NCBI GenBank assembly: GCA_026705765.1
Contig: JAPPAB010000054.1
Coordinates: forward strand, 1 to 64,000
DNA length: 64,000 bases
Source of the DNA: Gemmatimonadota bacterium
Lineage (GTDB): Bacteria; Latescibacterota; UBA2968
Reading direction: 5' to 3'
Shown: piece by piece, positions 27,187-35,030 of the stretch
Numbering within the stretch: position 1 is the first letter of the stretch
Layout of the letters: every line of letters starts with the position of its first letter
Made by a program: the position numbers and the translations under genes
Notes under the pieces: generated by a model
What the model saw: only the letters and a program-made list of their open reading frames with translations
Told to the model about the DNA's origin: nothing
The model's database searches: none

Positions 27187-27954
27187 ATGGGAATTTTGGA
27201 TAAGTTTGATTTGAGCGGTAAGACTGCACTGGTGACGGGGTGTCGGCGCGGTATTGGGCGCGCTTTTGCCCAGGGGTTGGCCGAGGCAGGTGCCGATATT
27301 GTGGGGGTGAGTGCATCGCTGGCGTCGGGTAGTGAGGTGGAGGGGGATGTTACCGGATTGGGTCGTAGTTTCCGCCCTTATGCGTGTGATTTTTCCGATC
27401 GAGATGCTTTGCGGGCTTTTATAGCACGGGTGAAAGCAGATGTCGCTCAGGTCGATATACTGGTGAATAATGCGGGTACGATCTTGCGGGAACCTGCGGC
27501 GGATCATCCGGATGAATACTGGGATAGAGTGATTGAGGTAAATTTGAATGCGCAATTTGTTCTCGCACGCGAGTTCGGCAAAGAGATGGTCGCGCGCGGA
27601 GGTGGCAAAATTGTTTTTACAGCGTCTTTGCTGAGTTTTCAGGGTGGCATTACAGTACCGGGTTACGCTGCGGCCAAAGGGGGAATTGCGACTTTGACGA
27701 TGGCGCTGTCAAATGAGTGGGCGAGCAAGGGGGTGAATGTCAATGCTATTGCGCCGGGGTATATTGCAACGGATAATACCGAAGCCCTGCGCAATGATTC
27801 TGTCCGTTCCGAGCAAATTTTGACGCGGATTCCGCGGGGGCGATGGGGGCAACCGGATGATTTGAAAGGCGCGTGTGTGTTTTTGTGTTCAGATGCGGCT
27901 AATTATATCAATGGTGCGATTCTGACTGTGGATGGCGGATGGATGGGGCGGTGA
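27187..27954 (+). CDS. SDR oxidoreductase, KduD-like (2-deoxy-D-gluconate 3-dehydrogenase family)
   Basis: The ATG at 27187 gives 255 residues; an earlier in-frame start lies in the previous gene. The Rossmann motif ALVTGCRRGIGRAFAQGL, NNAGTIL, the catalytic Ser in FTASLLSFQGG and Tyr/Lys in GYAAAKGG mark a classical short-chain dehydrogenase. MGILDKFDLSGKTALVTGC and FLCSDAANYINGAILTVDGGWMGR closely follow KduD, which reduces 2,5-diketo-3-deoxygluconate in pectin and uronate catabolism. TGCR replaces the usual TGAS/TGCN wording. It probably works with the upstream MDR enzyme. Confidence 0.92.
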   Translation: MGILDKFDLSGKTALVTGCRRGIGRAFAQGLAEAGADIVGVSASLASGSEVEGDVTGLGRSFRPYACDFSDRDALRAFIARVKADVAQVDILVNNAGTILREPAADHPDEYWDRVIEVNLNAQFVLAREFGKEMVARGGGKIVFTASLLSFQGGITVPGYAAAKGGIATLTMALSNEWASKGVNVNAIAPGYIATDNTEALRNDSVRSEQILTRIPRGRWGQPDDLKGACVFLCSDAANYINGAILTVDGGWMGR

Positions 27955-27962
27955 AGAAAAAA

Positions 27963-28070
27963 CGCGAATAGACGAATAGACGAATAGACGAACTTGGAAT
28001 ACATACTGGTTTTGGGAGGATGGGCGGGGTTCGTTGATTCGTTGATTCGCAGATTCGTTAATTCGCTCAT
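27963..28070. repeat. Octamer iterations forming an imperfect inverted repeat
   Basis: Three GAATAGAC units in tandem followed by GAAC lie at about 27966-27993. A second block at about 28031-28066 repeats GATTCGTT-like octamers. The reverse complement of the second block reads GAATCTGCGAATCAACGAATC.., so the blocks pair as an eight-base-periodic inverted repeat around a 40-base centre. It fills the gap between the SDR and aldo/keto reductase genes. It may be a mobile-type repeat or a hairpin. Confidence 0.75.
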
Positions 28071-28089
28071 TTTTAACCGGAGGTTTGAT

Positions 28090-29073
28090 ATGGAGTACAG
28101 GCCGTTTGGAAAGACCGGGTTGGATGTTTCGGCGATTGGGTTTGGGTGCTGGGAACTCGGTGGGAATTATGGTTATTTTGATGAGGGCGAAGTGATTGCG
28201 GGCATTCACAAGGCACTGGATTTGGGGATTAATTGCTTTGATACGGCTGAAGGCTATGGGAAGGGGAAATCAGAGGCTCTGCTCGCGCGCGGTCTGGGAA
28301 ATCGACGCAAGGATGTGATTGTGGTGACGAAGGTCGGTATTGGATATACGGATTCGGGACGGGAGAAGGGGCGCGACAGTCGCAGAGAGCGAATTATGGC
28401 GTCGGTAGAGAACAGTTTGCGGTTTTTGGATACGGATTATATCGATGTCTATTTGATTCACTGGCCCGATCGACACACGCCTTTTGAAGAGCCTATGCAG
28501 GTGCTGGAAGATTTGATTCAGCAGGGCAAGGTGCGCTTTGGAGGGGTATCGAATTTCAAGGCTGAGGAGATCGATGCATGTATGAAGACGCGGCGGGTAG
28601 ATGTGGGGCAATACGGCTATCATATGTTTGATCGGCGTATGGAGAGGGATGTTTTTCCCTATTGCGAAGCGCATGGTATTGGGATGATGGGATATGGCTC
28701 TCTGGCGCATGGGCTGCTCGCCGGGGCGTTTGATGAGAATACGATATTCGACGCAGAAGATTGGCGGTCTAAGGGCGGGTTGTTTAATATGCCTTTGTTT
28801 ACCGAAGAGAATTTTCCGCGCAATTTGAAGGTGGTGGAAGCGTTAAAACAGATGGCGGCAGACCGCGGCACAGCGATTTATCACCTCGCGCTGGCGTGGG
28901 TGTTGTCCAACCCTGTGATCAGCACCGCACTGGTTGGCGTGCGTAAACCCGAGGAGGTGGTGTCGAATATGGGGGCATTGGAGGTGGTGTTATCCGAAGA
29001 CGATAAGTGTGCTATTGATGCGATATTTGATAATTACGGGGTGGATACACGCCCGGATATTTGGGTGGAGTAG
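28090..29073 (+). CDS. Aldo/keto reductase
   Basis: ATG 28090 follows CCGGAGG and gives a 327-residue protein starting MEYRPFGKTGLDVSAIGFG, as in the family. The earlier open frame runs through the repeat region and is not used. The catalytic tetrad is visible: Asp in CFDTAE, Tyr in GYGKGKSE, Lys in VVTKVG and His in LIHWPD. The NADPH-binding C-terminus includes VLSNPVISTALVGVRKPEEV. It is likely part of the same sugar or aldehyde metabolism region as the two dehydrogenases upstream, but an independent promoter is possible because of the 135-base gap. Confidence 0.94.
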   Translation: MEYRPFGKTGLDVSAIGFGCWELGGNYGYFDEGEVIAGIHKALDLGINCFDTAEGYGKGKSEALLARGLGNRRKDVIVVTKVGIGYTDSGREKGRDSRRERIMASVENSLRFLDTDYIDVYLIHWPDRHTPFEEPMQVLEDLIQQGKVRFGGVSNFKAEEIDACMKTRRVDVGQYGYHMFDRRMERDVFPYCEAHGIGMMGYGSLAHGLLAGAFDENTIFDAEDWRSKGGLFNMPLFTEENFPRNLKVVEALKQMAADRGTAIYHLALAWVLSNPVISTALVGVRKPEEVVSNMGALEVVLSEDDKCAIDAIFDNYGVDTRPDIWVE

Positions 29074-29113
29074 GCTAAAAAGACATCAAAAATGAGGAAT
29101 GGGCAATCTATAC

Positions 29114-29143
29114 TTGACAAATCAAAGCATGCTGGACTATAAT
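29114..29143 (+). promoter_or_regulatory. Consensus promoter for the HU-like gene
   Basis: Perfect hexamers TTGACA at 29114-29119 and TATAAT at 29138-29143 have an 18-base spacer. It predicts a leader of about 88 bases before the ATG at 29239. Few other sites in the window match both consensus boxes fully. Confidence 0.75.
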
Positions 29144-29238
29144 TGGGATATGTTACACGATATAGCCTTCAACCTGAGCAGTTGGGAATAAGGTTTGAAG
29201 ATTATAGGGTACATCCATTTTCACAAAGGGAGAGAATT

Positions 29239-29556
29239 ATGTCGCAAGCTGTAACAAAACGATGGAGCAAAGCCCAAATTGTAAGCGCGATCGCAGAAAG
29301 TACCGGTCTGAGTAAAAAAGATGTGGGTAGCGTTCTCGATGGGTTGGACAGTGCCATTGAAAGCCATATCACAGCAGGTTCCGTCGGCGAATTTGTGTTG
29401 CCTGGTCTGCTCAAAATCAAAAGGGTTGAAAAACCGGCCCGCGCAGAACGAGAGGGCGTCAATCCCTTCACAGGCGAAAAAATAACAATTGCAGCTAAAC
29501 CCGCTTCGCAGGGTGTAAGAATCTCAGCTCTCAAAAAACTGAAAGACATGGTTTAG
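29239..29556 (+). CDS. HU/IHF-family DNA-binding protein
   Basis: Starting at ATG 29239, after AGGGAGAGA, the 105-residue protein has the HU layout. Two helices come first (WSKAQIVSAIAESTGLSKKDVGSVLDGLDSAIESHI), then beta strands with the GEFVLPGLLKIKRVEKPARAEREG arm and NPFTGEKITI. The C-terminal helix is RISALKKLKDMV. HU proteins bend DNA and compact the nucleoid. The arm is shorter in basic residues than in canonical HU (AEREGVNP where RKGRNP is usual). The strong promoter and a following terminator suggest a highly expressed single-gene unit. Confidence 0.92.
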   Translation: MSQAVTKRWSKAQIVSAIAESTGLSKKDVGSVLDGLDSAIESHITAGSVGEFVLPGLLKIKRVEKPARAEREGVNPFTGEKITIAAKPASQGVRISALKKLKDMV

Positions 29557-29583
29557 CAATTGTCGCATTTAGGGAACCGTCGC

Positions 29584-29617
29584 AAAGCCCAGCCTTTTAA
29601 GGTTGGGCTTTTATTTT
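29584..29617 (+). terminator. Intrinsic terminator after the HU-like gene
   Basis: AAAGCCCAGCCTT at 29584-29596 pairs with AAGGTTGGGCTTT at 29599-29611, including one G-U pair, followed by a T-rich tail. Confidence 0.85.
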
Positions 29618-29722
29618 TATAATCACTGTGGGTATGTTTTACGGGACTGGACAAAATACCGCGAAATGATTACTTTCAAAGTCGCGACTAAAAAGCGATA
29701 GTCCAATCGCCAAGGAGGCAAA

Positions 29723-30661
29723 ATGCGGCGGTATATGATGGGAGTATTGTTGATTGTATTTGGGGTGTTATCTGGCCTGGTCGATACAACTGAGGCTGTT
29801 GAAGTCGTTCTCAAATCGGGTCGCGTTGTGCGAGGCGAACTGATTCGGGAGACCGCGACTTCTATTACGCTTCAGCTTTCTTCCAGCCGGATCGAAATTT
29901 CCAAGTTGAGTATCAAGACGATTGATGGACGTTCTCCTTTTGAACAGCCCAGGTCCCGTGTAGCCGTGTCTTCCGATAGTACAGATAAAATGGAGGTGCA
30001 AATTCCCGCAGGCGATTTTCTCATGGGAGATACCCGAGATAAAAACGCGCCTGTACACAAGGTTTATCTCGATGCGTACTGGGTCGATACACGCGAAGTT
30101 ACCAATGCTCAGTACCGCGAATTTGTGACGAGCACAGGGCATGCGGCTCCCCGGTATTGGGGTGAGGCCAAATACAATACCCCCAACCAACCCGTTGTGG
30201 GTGTTTCGTGGCATGACGCCAATGCCTATTGTTCGTGGAAGGGCAAACGGCTGCCCACTGAAGCAGAGTGGGAGCGCGCAGCACGGGGGGCACAAAGTCG
30301 TCTTTACCCCTGGGGCGACCGTTTTGATGTCACGAGGGCAAATACCCGGGAAACCCGGAGCCGGCGCCCATTGCCTGTGGGAACCTTCCCGGAAGGTGCT
30401 ACCAGTGAAGGCTTGCTCGATATGTCGGGCAATGTGTGGGAGTGGTGTTGGGATTGGTTTGAAGACGGATATTACCGCGTTTCTCCGCGCAACAATCCCA
30501 CGGGACCAGAGGCTGGGAAAAAGCGCGTCATAAGGGGTGGGGGCTGGAGTGCCCCTCATATTCACATGGCCCGACGGCGGGGTGAAAAGCCCGATAAAAC
30601 CTATCCTTCTCTGGGTTTTCGATGCGCCAGATCAGATACTGAGGCACAGGCAAAACAGTGA
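29723..30661 (+). CDS. Exported SUMF1/formylglycine-generating-enzyme-like protein
   Basis: This 312-residue protein follows AAGGAGG and starts with a signal peptide (MRRYMMGVLLIVFGVLSGL). A short beta-rich region (VVLKSGRVVRGELIRE) precedes the FGE-sulfatase domain at about residues 90-305: IPAGDFLMGDT, YWVDTREVTNAQYREF, RLPTEAEWERAARGA, and GNVWEWCWDWFEDGYY. True formylglycine-generating enzymes have a catalytic cysteine pair in the C-terminal RGGSW..C..R region. Here that region is RGGGWSAPHIHMARRR with no cysteine. It is therefore probably not a sulfatase activator. Similar domains serve in other modification or binding roles; the function is unknown. Confidence 0.88.
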   Translation: MRRYMMGVLLIVFGVLSGLVDTTEAVEVVLKSGRVVRGELIRETATSITLQLSSSRIEISKLSIKTIDGRSPFEQPRSRVAVSSDSTDKMEVQIPAGDFLMGDTRDKNAPVHKVYLDAYWVDTREVTNAQYREFVTSTGHAAPRYWGEAKYNTPNQPVVGVSWHDANAYCSWKGKRLPTEAEWERAARGAQSRLYPWGDRFDVTRANTRETRSRRPLPVGTFPEGATSEGLLDMSGNVWEWCWDWFEDGYYRVSPRNNPTGPEAGKKRVIRGGGWSAPHIHMARRRGEKPDKTYPSLGFRCARSDTEAQAKQ

Positions 30662-30669
30662 GTTAAAAT

Positions 30670-30697
30670 AAAAAAGCCGCTGATCAGCGGCTTTTTT
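30670..30697. terminator. Bidirectional intrinsic terminator
   Basis: AAAAAAGCCGCTGA at 30670-30683 is complementary to TCAGCGGCTTTTTT at 30684-30697. A-run and T-run flank the stem on either strand. It separates the SUMF1-like gene (+) from the GroES-like gene (-). Confidence 0.88.
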
Positions 30698-30717
30698 ATT
30701 GATCATTTGCAAAACCA

Positions 30718-31128
30718 TCACAGGTCAAGACCGTCCAGTTCATCCAATACCTCGTCTTCACCTACTATGGTATCCGACTCTCGAATCACAACGAGAATGG
30801 AAGCCTGGGGCACAATGAGGTATTTCTCGCCTTCGAAAGAGATCTCCATCGCGGCTTTTTGCAAAAATAAGGCAAAATCGCCTTCTTCAACTTGCAGGGG
30901 CAAATACCGCGGTTCTTTTGGAGAATTGCGCCAGGGTTCATCGTCTTCGGGCGTTTCTGGCAGCGGCAGACCAGGGCCTGTGGCCATAATACGACCGCTT
31001 TGTACTTCCTCTTTTTCGACCACAGTTTGAGGCAAATAAAGCCCTACTTTGGTTCGTTCTTCCAAATCTTCCCGCTTGACCAAAACGCGGTCGCCAATAA
31101 CGACGAGTTCTTTGTTTCCTATTTGCAT
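30718..31128 (-). CDS. GroES-like co-chaperonin fold protein, extended
   Basis: This 136-residue protein follows the GroES pattern: VVIGDRVLVKRED near residue 10, a mobile-loop-like TKVGLYLPQTVVEKEEVQSGRIMATGPG, and VEEGDFALF. YLIVPQASILVVI ends the fold. GroES is normally about 95 residues. Extra length here is an acidic/proline insertion around PLPETPEDDEPWRNSP and a C-terminal acidic tail (DTIVGEDEVLDELDGLDL). No groEL gene is adjacent. It may be a divergent second co-chaperonin or a GroES-fold protein with another job. No regulatory CIRCE element was seen upstream. Confidence 0.8.
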   Translation of the reverse strand: MQIGNKELVVIGDRVLVKREDLEERTKVGLYLPQTVVEKEEVQSGRIMATGPGLPLPETPEDDEPWRNSPKEPRYLPLQVEEGDFALFLQKAAMEISFEGEKYLIVPQASILVVIRESDTIVGEDEVLDELDGLDL

Positions 31129-31243
31129 TGCATTTTCTCGCTCAGTGAGGCATTAACATATCTGAAGAATTGTTTGTGAAACTTAAAAAATTGTACCGCA
31201 AGTGTCAACAGTTTAGGGGTAAAACTATTTTAGTAATAAAATC

Positions 31244-31272
31244 TTGACAAATGGGTGGATAAGGTATATTAT
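31244..31272 (+). promoter_or_regulatory. Promoter of a short intergenic transcript
   Basis: TTGACA at 31244-31249 and TATTAT at 31267-31272 have a 17-base spacer. The terminator at 31436-31475 lies about 165 to 200 bases downstream, so a transcript of roughly 190 bases is predicted. The next gene, holB, starts after the terminator. Confidence 0.65.
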
Positions 31273-31315
31273 TTTTCATCGCGTTGTAATATACTTTTGA
31301 TTATGGAGCCGTTCC

Positions 31316-31411
31316 ATGTTGTTTTTTGCGCCAACAATGCAAATGCCGATGCCCGTCATTGTACGGGCTACACGTGTTGTACATTCTCATTGTGAGCCGG
31401 AGCATGGATAG
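31316..31411 (+). CDS. Possible 31-residue small protein or structured small RNA
   Basis: ATG 31316 follows GGAG at 31304-31307 with good spacing and opens a 31-codon frame (MLFFAPTMQMPMPVIVRATR, then VVHSHCEPEHG). The same DNA forms short hairpins: GCCCG/CGGGC around 31355-31370, TACA/TGTA, and CTCA/TGAG. So the transcript could equally be a small RNA. I do not recognise it; it does not carry the signal recognition, tmRNA or RNase P consensus. Another frame beginning ATG 31303 (MEPFHVVFC..) overlaps it. Confidence 0.35.
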   Translation: MLFFAPTMQMPMPVIVRATRVVHSHCEPEHG

Positions 31412-31435
31412 CGGATCATTTTAGTCGTTTGCATT

Positions 31436-31475
31436 CAAAAAAAGCCGTTGGAATGTTCCGTTCCAGCGGCTTTTT
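31436..31475 (+). terminator. Intrinsic terminator of the short transcript
   Basis: An A-run, then GCCGTTGGAA, pairs with TTCCAGCGGC (one G-U) over a short loop and ends in five Ts, directly before the holB start. Transcription of holB must either read through or start inside. Confidence 0.82.
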
Positions 31476-31484
31476 ATATGAGAG

Positions 31485-32534
31485 GTGATATTGGAAAGGG
31501 TGACTGGACAGGGGCGCGCGGTTCGGTTTTTGACCGAATTGATTGAAAGAGATCGGGTCCCGCACGCGCTGTTGTTTTTGGGCACTTCTGGTACGGGTGC
31601 AGTGGCGGCGGCATTGGATTTTGTGCAGGCGTTGCATTGTCGGGAAGATGGTGCTGTGGCCTGTGGGCATTGTGCCGCATGCCACAAGGTGACAAATCTC
31701 AATCATCCGGATAGTGCGCTGCTCTTTCCCTTTTCTTCTCGCGTGAAAGAGGAAGATAGGCAAGCTGCACTGTTTCAGGTATGGCAATCGCCGTATCACT
31801 ATCCATTGCCAGACGATAATGCAGCGATTGCTATTAATCGCGTTCGGGAGATGCAGCGGCAGTTTACGCACAGTGCTTTTGCAGGGGGATGGCGCACGAC
31901 TCTTATTTTGCACGCGGATCAAATGCGCGCAGAGGCGGCCAACGCTATGTTGAAAACTTTGGAGGAACCGCCTGTCCGGTCGCTGATGATTTTGATTGCT
32001 TCCCATGGCGATGCGTTGTTGCCCACTATTGTGTCGCGGTGTCAGTTTGTAAAATTTCCCGCGCTTTCGCCGCATGACATCAGTGCCGGGTTGGTGGCAA
32101 AGGGCGTTGATGAAACAACGGCAGATTTTATTGCACGCACGTGTGGTGGCGATTTTCGCAGGGCATTGGATATGACCGATGGCCATGTCACAGACAGGCA
32201 AGATCGATCTTTCAGGTTTTTGGAAGCCTTGTTATGGGAGCAGGAGGAGCGCACGTTTGAAGCACTGGCAAAACTCGACCGACAAGAGGCGTTGGATATT
32301 TTGGCAGGTGCAGAGATCTGGCTCAGGGACGCGCTGTTGCTGCAATGTGGTCGGGGTGACCATATTGCCAATGTCGCGCAGGAGGACAATGTCGGGCGAT
32401 TGGCAGAGGTTTTTTATTTGGACCAGCTCGTCGCAATTGTAAAAAAGATTGAGTCTCTGCGAGAGATGAATCAACGCAATGTAAATATGAATCTGGGCTT
32501 GATTTCGCTCTGGCGACAGATCAGGTCCTTTTGA
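31485..32534 (+). CDS. holB: DNA polymerase III delta' subunit
   Basis: This clamp-loader subunit of 349 residues starts with GTG 31485. The AAA+ motifs are LLFLGTSGTGAVAAALDF, with the Walker A lysine lost as is common in delta', and the zinc module CGHCAACHK near residue 66. LHADQMRAEAANAMLKTLEEPP and the sensor-type LLPTIVSRCQ also match the family. It sits just upstream of metG. Delta' helps load the beta sliding clamp with tau/gamma and delta. The degenerate P-loop does not indicate a pseudogene, because the E. coli protein also does not bind ATP. Confidence 0.92.
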   Translation: MILERVTGQGRAVRFLTELIERDRVPHALLFLGTSGTGAVAAALDFVQALHCREDGAVACGHCAACHKVTNLNHPDSALLFPFSSRVKEEDRQAALFQVWQSPYHYPLPDDNAAIAINRVREMQRQFTHSAFAGGWRTTLILHADQMRAEAANAMLKTLEEPPVRSLMILIASHGDALLPTIVSRCQFVKFPALSPHDISAGLVAKGVDETTADFIARTCGGDFRRALDMTDGHVTDRQDRSFRFLEALLWEQEERTFEALAKLDRQEALDILAGAEIWLRDALLLQCGRGDHIANVAQEDNVGRLAEVFYLDQLVAIVKKIESLREMNQRNVNMNLGLISLWRQIRSF

Positions 32535-32548
32535 GTGGGTGTAGAAAA

Positions 32549-34435
32549 ATGAGTACATTTTATATTACAACACCGATTTATTACGTCAATGATGAACCCC
32601 ATATCGGGCATGCGTACACGACGATTATGGCCGATGTGCTGTCGCGTTTTCACCGCCTGGCTGGCGATGATGTGTTGTTTTTGACGGGTACGGATGAGCA
32701 CGGGCAGAAAGTGGATGAGGCGGCGAAAAAACGCGATTTGTCGCCGCAGGCACACGCAGATGAAATGGTGGTGCGATTTCAGGCGTTGTGGGAGGTTTTA
32801 AATATTTCTAACGATGATTTTATTCGCACTACCGAAGCGCGGCACAAGCGCGTTGTCTCCGAGATTTTGCAACGCATTTACGATGCGGGCGAGATTTATT
32901 CCGATAATTACGAGGGCTGGTATTGTATTCCGGACGAGCGGTTCTGGACGGAGAAGGATCTGGTTGATGGGAATTGTCCGGATTGCGGTCGGCCTACGGT
33001 GAAAATTTCGGAGAAGAATTACTTTTTTAGAATGAGTAAATATCAGGACTGGCTCATTGAGTATATTGAGACACATCCCAATTTTATTCGGCCGGAAAAG
33101 CGGCGCAACGAGATCCTCGGATTTTTGCGCCAGCCGCTGGGCGATCTGTGTATTTCTCGCCCTAAAGAGCGTTTGGAATGGGGGATTCCGCTTCCTTTTG
33201 ATGAAGATTATGTCTGTTATGTGTGGTTCGATGCGCTGATCAATTATATCACGGCACCGGGTTATATCGCCGATGATGCGCGTTTTGAGCACTGGTGGCA
33301 GGCGTCTTGTCATTTGATTGGCAAGGATATTTTGACCACGCATTGCGTGTATTGGCCCACGATGCTCAAGGCGATAGGTGTGCCATTGCCCAAAACGATT
33401 ATGGGGCATGGTTTTTGGCTCGTGGATGAGACAAAGATGGGGAAGTCGCTGGGCAATGCGATTCGACCTCTGGATCTGTCTGATAAATACGGGGTGGATG
33501 CGTTTCGGTATTTTCTGGTGCGCGATATGACGCTGGGGCAAGATAGCGATTTTAGCGAGGAGGCTTTTGTTCAGCGCTATAATACCGAGTTAGCCAATGA
33601 GTTGGGCAATTTGCTGAATCGCTCGGTGGTGATGGCTGCGCGATATTTGGATGGGGTTGTGCCTGCTGTTGATGGCAATCACGCGGCGCTTGATGCTTTG
33701 AAAGCGCAGACGCAGGAGACGCTCGATGCGGTGGGCAAAGCGATTGATGCGATGAATCCCAATGCGGTGCTGGATGCGGTTTGGCGGTTGGTGCGGGAGG
33801 CCAATCGGTTTGTCGAGGTGCAGGCGCCGTGGCATTTGGTGAAGGATGCGAGCAAGAGGGATGAGCTTGAGGTGACGATTTACGCGCTGCTGGAAACGAT
33901 GCGGCAATTGGCCGTGTTGCTGTTTCCGGTGATTCCCTCAAAGGCGTGTGAGATTTGGCGACAACTCGGTGCAAAGGGATCGCCAGAAGATGTTCATTTG
34001 GATGATTTAAAAACATGGGGGGGGCTGGATGCCAATTTGAAGGTTGCGCCTGGCGATCCGGTGTTTCCGCGTATTGAGGAGGTCAATGTGGCAGAGGAAA
34101 AAACAGAAGAAGATTTGATTTCTTTTTTAGAATTTCAGAAGCTCAAGTTGCGCGTGGCAAAAATTGACGCAGCCGAGCGCGTGAAGGGGGCAGATCGCCT
34201 GTTGCAGTTGCAGATCAGTTTGGGCGATGAGCAACGCCAGATCGTCGCCGGGATTGCCGAGTTTTACGAGCCGGAGGCACTCGTGGGGCAGCAGATTGTT
34301 GTGGTTGCCAATCTGGAGCCAGCGACTATTCGCGGTGTCGAATCCCAGGGTATGCTGCTGGCGGCTTCCGATGATCAGGGCCTCACACTCGTGACGCCGG
34401 ATAATGAGATTAGTGATGGGGCTGAGGTTAATTGA
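32549..34435 (+). CDS. metG: Methionyl-tRNA synthetase with C-terminal tRNA-binding domain
   Basis: ATG 32549 gives MSTFYITTPIYYVNDEPHIGHAY, matching family starts; the open frame to 32531 lacks a good start. The 628-residue enzyme has the HIGH motif (PHIGHAYTT), the KMSKS motif as TKMGKSLGNAI near residue 300, and the anticodon-binding helical domain. Residues about 525-628 form an EMAPII/Trbp111-like OB-fold (FQKLKLRVAKIDAAERVKGADRLLQLQ). That add-on improves tRNA binding and dimerisation in many bacterial MetRS. It follows holB by 14 bases and is probably co-transcribed. Confidence 0.97.
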   Translation: MSTFYITTPIYYVNDEPHIGHAYTTIMADVLSRFHRLAGDDVLFLTGTDEHGQKVDEAAKKRDLSPQAHADEMVVRFQALWEVLNISNDDFIRTTEARHKRVVSEILQRIYDAGEIYSDNYEGWYCIPDERFWTEKDLVDGNCPDCGRPTVKISEKNYFFRMSKYQDWLIEYIETHPNFIRPEKRRNEILGFLRQPLGDLCISRPKERLEWGIPLPFDEDYVCYVWFDALINYITAPGYIADDARFEHWWQASCHLIGKDILTTHCVYWPTMLKAIGVPLPKTIMGHGFWLVDETKMGKSLGNAIRPLDLSDKYGVDAFRYFLVRDMTLGQDSDFSEEAFVQRYNTELANELGNLLNRSVVMAARYLDGVVPAVDGNHAALDALKAQTQETLDAVGKAIDAMNPNAVLDAVWRLVREANRFVEVQAPWHLVKDASKRDELEVTIYALLETMRQLAVLLFPVIPSKACEIWRQLGAKGSPEDVHLDDLKTWGGLDANLKVAPGDPVFPRIEEVNVAEEKTEEDLISFLEFQKLKLRVAKIDAAERVKGADRLLQLQISLGDEQRQIVAGIAEFYEPEALVGQQIVVVANLEPATIRGVESQGMLLAASDDQGLTLVTPDNEISDGAEVN

Positions 34436-34451
34436 GGGTGGTGAGATGTAA

Positions 34452-34497
34452 TATAACCTCACACAAAGACACGAAGACACAAAGATACAAGACATGA
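34452..34497 (+). repeat. Short imperfect CACAAAGACACGAAGA microrepeats
   Basis: A run of about 40 bases before the GNAT gene repeats an ACAAAGACACGAAG-like unit roughly three times. Runs of this kind are common in environmental genomes. No palindrome is obvious. It marks the left edge of a probable inserted pair of genes. Confidence 0.6.
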
Positions 34498-35030
34498 AAC
34501 GCGGGAAGCACATAGAGGTTAAAATTCGCCCCTTGCGGTACAGCGATGCAGCAGCCGTACAGCGCTATGCCTCTGATGAACGCGTTGCTCTTACGACTAA
34601 CATACCTCAACCATATCCGGAAAATGGTGGGGAAATATTCGTCAGAAGAAGCATTAGAGCACACAGAAATCGAGAGGGTTTCTCTTTCGCTATTGTTGCA
34701 GATGGCGATATGATTGGCGTGGTGGGACTCGGAGCAGTTGATTACGAAAAACGCAGCGTCCGGTGTGATTACGCAATCGCATCATCGCACTGGGGCAGGG
34801 GAATCACAACCAGAGCTGTTGCTCTCGCGCTACACTACGCGTTCTGTGAACTCGACATGGAGATCGTCCATTCGGCTTGCCTGAAGCGCAATCCGGCGTC
34901 TGCTCGTGTTCTGGAGAAGAATGGGTTTCAGGAGATGGATGGGTTTATCTATAACAGTTCCAAGTTCGAGAACGAACCCGCACGGCGGTTTCAACTGACC
35001 CGGCAGGCATGGAGAAAACAGAATGTCTGA
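34494..35030 (+). CDS. GNAT-family N-acetyltransferase (RimJ/RimL-like)
   Basis: The 178-residue protein has the GNAT acetyl-CoA-binding pattern. The strand IGVVGLGAVDYEKRSVRCDYAIASSHWGRGITTRAVALALHYAF includes the R/Q-x-x-G-x-G/A motif as HWGRGITT. The late motif SARVLEKNGFQEMDGF is also present. RimJ/RimL-type enzymes acetylate N-termini or small amines; the substrate here is unknown. It overlaps the next small gene by eight bases. Together the two lie between metG and tatD, genes often adjacent in other bacteria, which suggests a later insertion. Confidence 0.9.
   Translation: MKRGKHIEVKIRPLRYSDAAAVQRYASDERVALTTNIPQPYPENGGEIFVRRSIRAHRNREGFSFAIVADGDMIGVVGLGAVDYEKRSVRCDYAIASSHWGRGITTRAVALALHYAFCELDMEIVHSACLKRNPASARVLEKNGFQEMDGFIYNSSKFENEPARRFQLTRQAWRKQNV

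Noticed and set aside
31303-31395. Alternative frame beginning ATG 31303 in the short transcript
   Set aside because: It lacks a well-spaced ribosome-binding site, unlike the ATG at 31316.
31485-32534. holB as a pseudogene because the Walker A lysine is missing
   Set aside because: Delta' subunits commonly have a degenerate P-loop, and the rest of the motifs are intact.
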